Shown here piece after piece: positions 21,709-22,444 of a stretch of 22,444 bases of DNA. Both the position numbers and the translations under genes were made by a program. Under the pieces are notes generated by a model. It saw only the letters and a list, made by a program, of their open reading frames with translations. It had not been told where the DNA came from and made no database searches. This stretch comes from an uncultured Acetatifactor sp. (GTDB lineage: Bacteria; Bacillota; Clostridia; Lachnospirales; Lachnospiraceae), in contig CAJUGL010000041.1 in the NCBI GenBank assembly GCA_910586515.1, positions 6,548-28,991 on the forward strand, in the 5' to 3' direction. The stretch's first letter is position 1. Each line of letters opens with the position of its first letter.

Positions 21709-22444
21709 ATGAGAAAAATCTTATCAGCCATTGCGTTTGTATCCATTGCCATGGTGACAGGCAGTATTGTCTCCTATGCGGTAAATCAAAGTTCCCCTGA
21801 AATCCAGGGGACGGCACAGGAAAATCGAACGAGCGTTTCCTGCGAAGTGACAGGTTGTACACAGACCGAAGTACACCAACACGGACTTTGCGGCATTGAT
21901 GGCTGTACACAGACCGGTGAACACAGCCACGGCACCTGCAATGTTGCGGGTTGTACCGAAACAGCCGCTCACATGCACAACGGCCAGTACTGCTATCCCC
22001 ACTCTGCGGATGACGGACATGGGTATCACAACTGCGGCGTAGCGGGATGCACTCTGGAAACCGCGCATGCACACGGACTTTGCGGCATCGACGGCTGTAC
22101 ACAGACAGGTGAACACAGCCACGGCACCTGCAGCGTTGCGGGATGTACCGAAACAGCCGCTCACATGCACGACGGTGAGTACTGCTATCCCCACTCCGCA
22201 GATGACGGACATGGGTATCATAACTGCGGCGTAGCAGGATGCACGGACATGAGCAGCCATACCCATAATTCCTGCGGCGTTTCCGGTTGTACAGACATGG
22301 GCAGCCATACCCATAACTCCTGCGGTGTTTCCGGTTGCACAGACATGGGCAGCCATACCCATAACTCCTGCGGCGTTTCCGGTTGTACAGACATGAGCAG
22401 CCATACCCATAATTCCTGCGGCGTTTCCGGTTGTACAGACATGG
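21709..22444 (+). CDS. Secreted Cys/His-repeat protein, partial (runs off the window)
   Basis: The frame is open from ATG 21709 to the window end (245 codons, no stop). Residues 1-24 form a Sec signal peptide (MRKILSAIAF, hydrophobic core, SYA before cleavage), with no lipobox. After a short polar spacer the rest is repeats of C-x4-C-T-x4-H-x-H, e.g. CGVSGCTDMGSHTHNS (16 residues). Two 64-residue (192-bp) super-units start at Cys 61 and 125, each including a longer module with QYCYPHSADDGHGYHN or a close variant. After them come identical or near-identical 48-bp units to the end. The regular Cys/His spacing suggests metal binding outside the cell (zinc, copper or nickel), or a disulphide-linked surface fibre. 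I know no assigned function. The start has GGGAGAGGTGG upstream. Confidence 0.85.
   Translation, partial: MRKILSAIAFVSIAMVTGSIVSYAVNQSSPEIQGTAQENRTSVSCEVTGCTQTEVHQHGLCGIDGCTQTGEHSHGTCNVAGCTETAAHMHNGQYCYPHSADDGHGYHNCGVAGCTLETAHAHGLCGIDGCTQTGEHSHGTCSVAGCTETAAHMHDGEYCYPHSADDGHGYHNCGVAGCTDMSSHTHNSCGVSGCTDMGSHTHNSCGVSGCTDMGSHTHNSCGVSGCTDMSSHTHNSCGVSGCTDM
21889..22444 (+). repeat. 192-bp and 48-bp coding tandem repeats
   Basis: TGCGGCAT(T/C)GA(T/C)GGCTG begins at 21889 and 22081, a 192-bp period. From about 22246 onward 48-bp units (TCCTGCGGCGTTTCCGGTTG core) repeat to the window edge with few changes. The 48-bp unit encodes 16 residues, and 192 is four such units, so the larger repeat grew from the smaller. 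Confidence 0.9.

Noticed and set aside
21724..22410. 228-codon minus-strand frame opposite the Cys/His-repeat gene
   Set aside because: A repeat-driven shadow. The plus strand has a signal peptide, ribosome binding site and regular Cys/His modules.

Overview
The window looks like chromosomal DNA of a Gram-positive anaerobe of the class Clostridia, most likely a Lachnospiraceae gut commensal. This rests on strong AGGAGG-type ribosome binding sites, sigma-A promoters with 17-bp spacers, GTG/TTG starts, moderate GC, and the gene families seen (DUF434, DUF4272, Rpn-type nuclease, BlaI/M56 pairs, several small ABC-2 exporters). The species is inference; no rRNA or tRNA is present.

Left part (1-7150, nearly all minus strand). 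A 60-bp tandem array (1-360) runs up to and overlaps the stop codon of a fused short-chain dehydrogenase / metallo-beta-lactamase-fold protein. This follows an MGT-type glycosyltransferase, and the pair looks like a fragment of a lipid or secondary-metabolite pathway. Upstream lie a 55-bp triple repeat and a three-gene operon: a TPR protein, a small Cys-rich protein, and a DUF434 protein with a 16-bp repeat across its ribosome-binding region.

Middle (7150-12900). A TetR regulator drives an ABC exporter (ATPase plus two permeases). Two copies of a TGACT-N14-AGTCA palindrome mark its probable operators. A convergent DUF4272 gene follows. The 11.6-12.9 kb stretch is an accessory scar. It holds a 75-nt cloverleaf-shaped palindromic element and two copies (211 bp identical) of a module resembling a type I toxin-antitoxin locus. 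Each module has a 29-aa holin-like hydrophobic peptide, a 5' leader that can hide its own ribosome binding site, and an oppositely directed promoter for a likely antisense RNA. Between the copies is a 47-codon internally deleted tyrosine-recombinase remnant.

Right part (12.9-22.4 kb). An ECF sigma factor operon on the minus strand encodes sigma factor, membrane protein, ABC ATPase and a permease whose frame is broken by one in-frame TAG near its end. A 730-bp intergenic region rich in inverted and direct repeats separates it from a plus-strand operon: BlaI-type repressor, M56 (BlaR1-like) protease without a sensor domain, ABC ATPase and two permeases. Then come an Rpn/PD-(D/E)XK nuclease with a 9-codon upstream ORF, and the start of a secreted protein built of Cys/His repeats (C-x4-C-x5-H-x-H) that runs off the end.

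As a whole the window holds three independent ABC-2 exporters, each with a different control device (TetR, ECF sigma, BlaI/M56). This suggests a region for sensing and exporting antimicrobial or toxic compounds, mixed with decaying mobile DNA.
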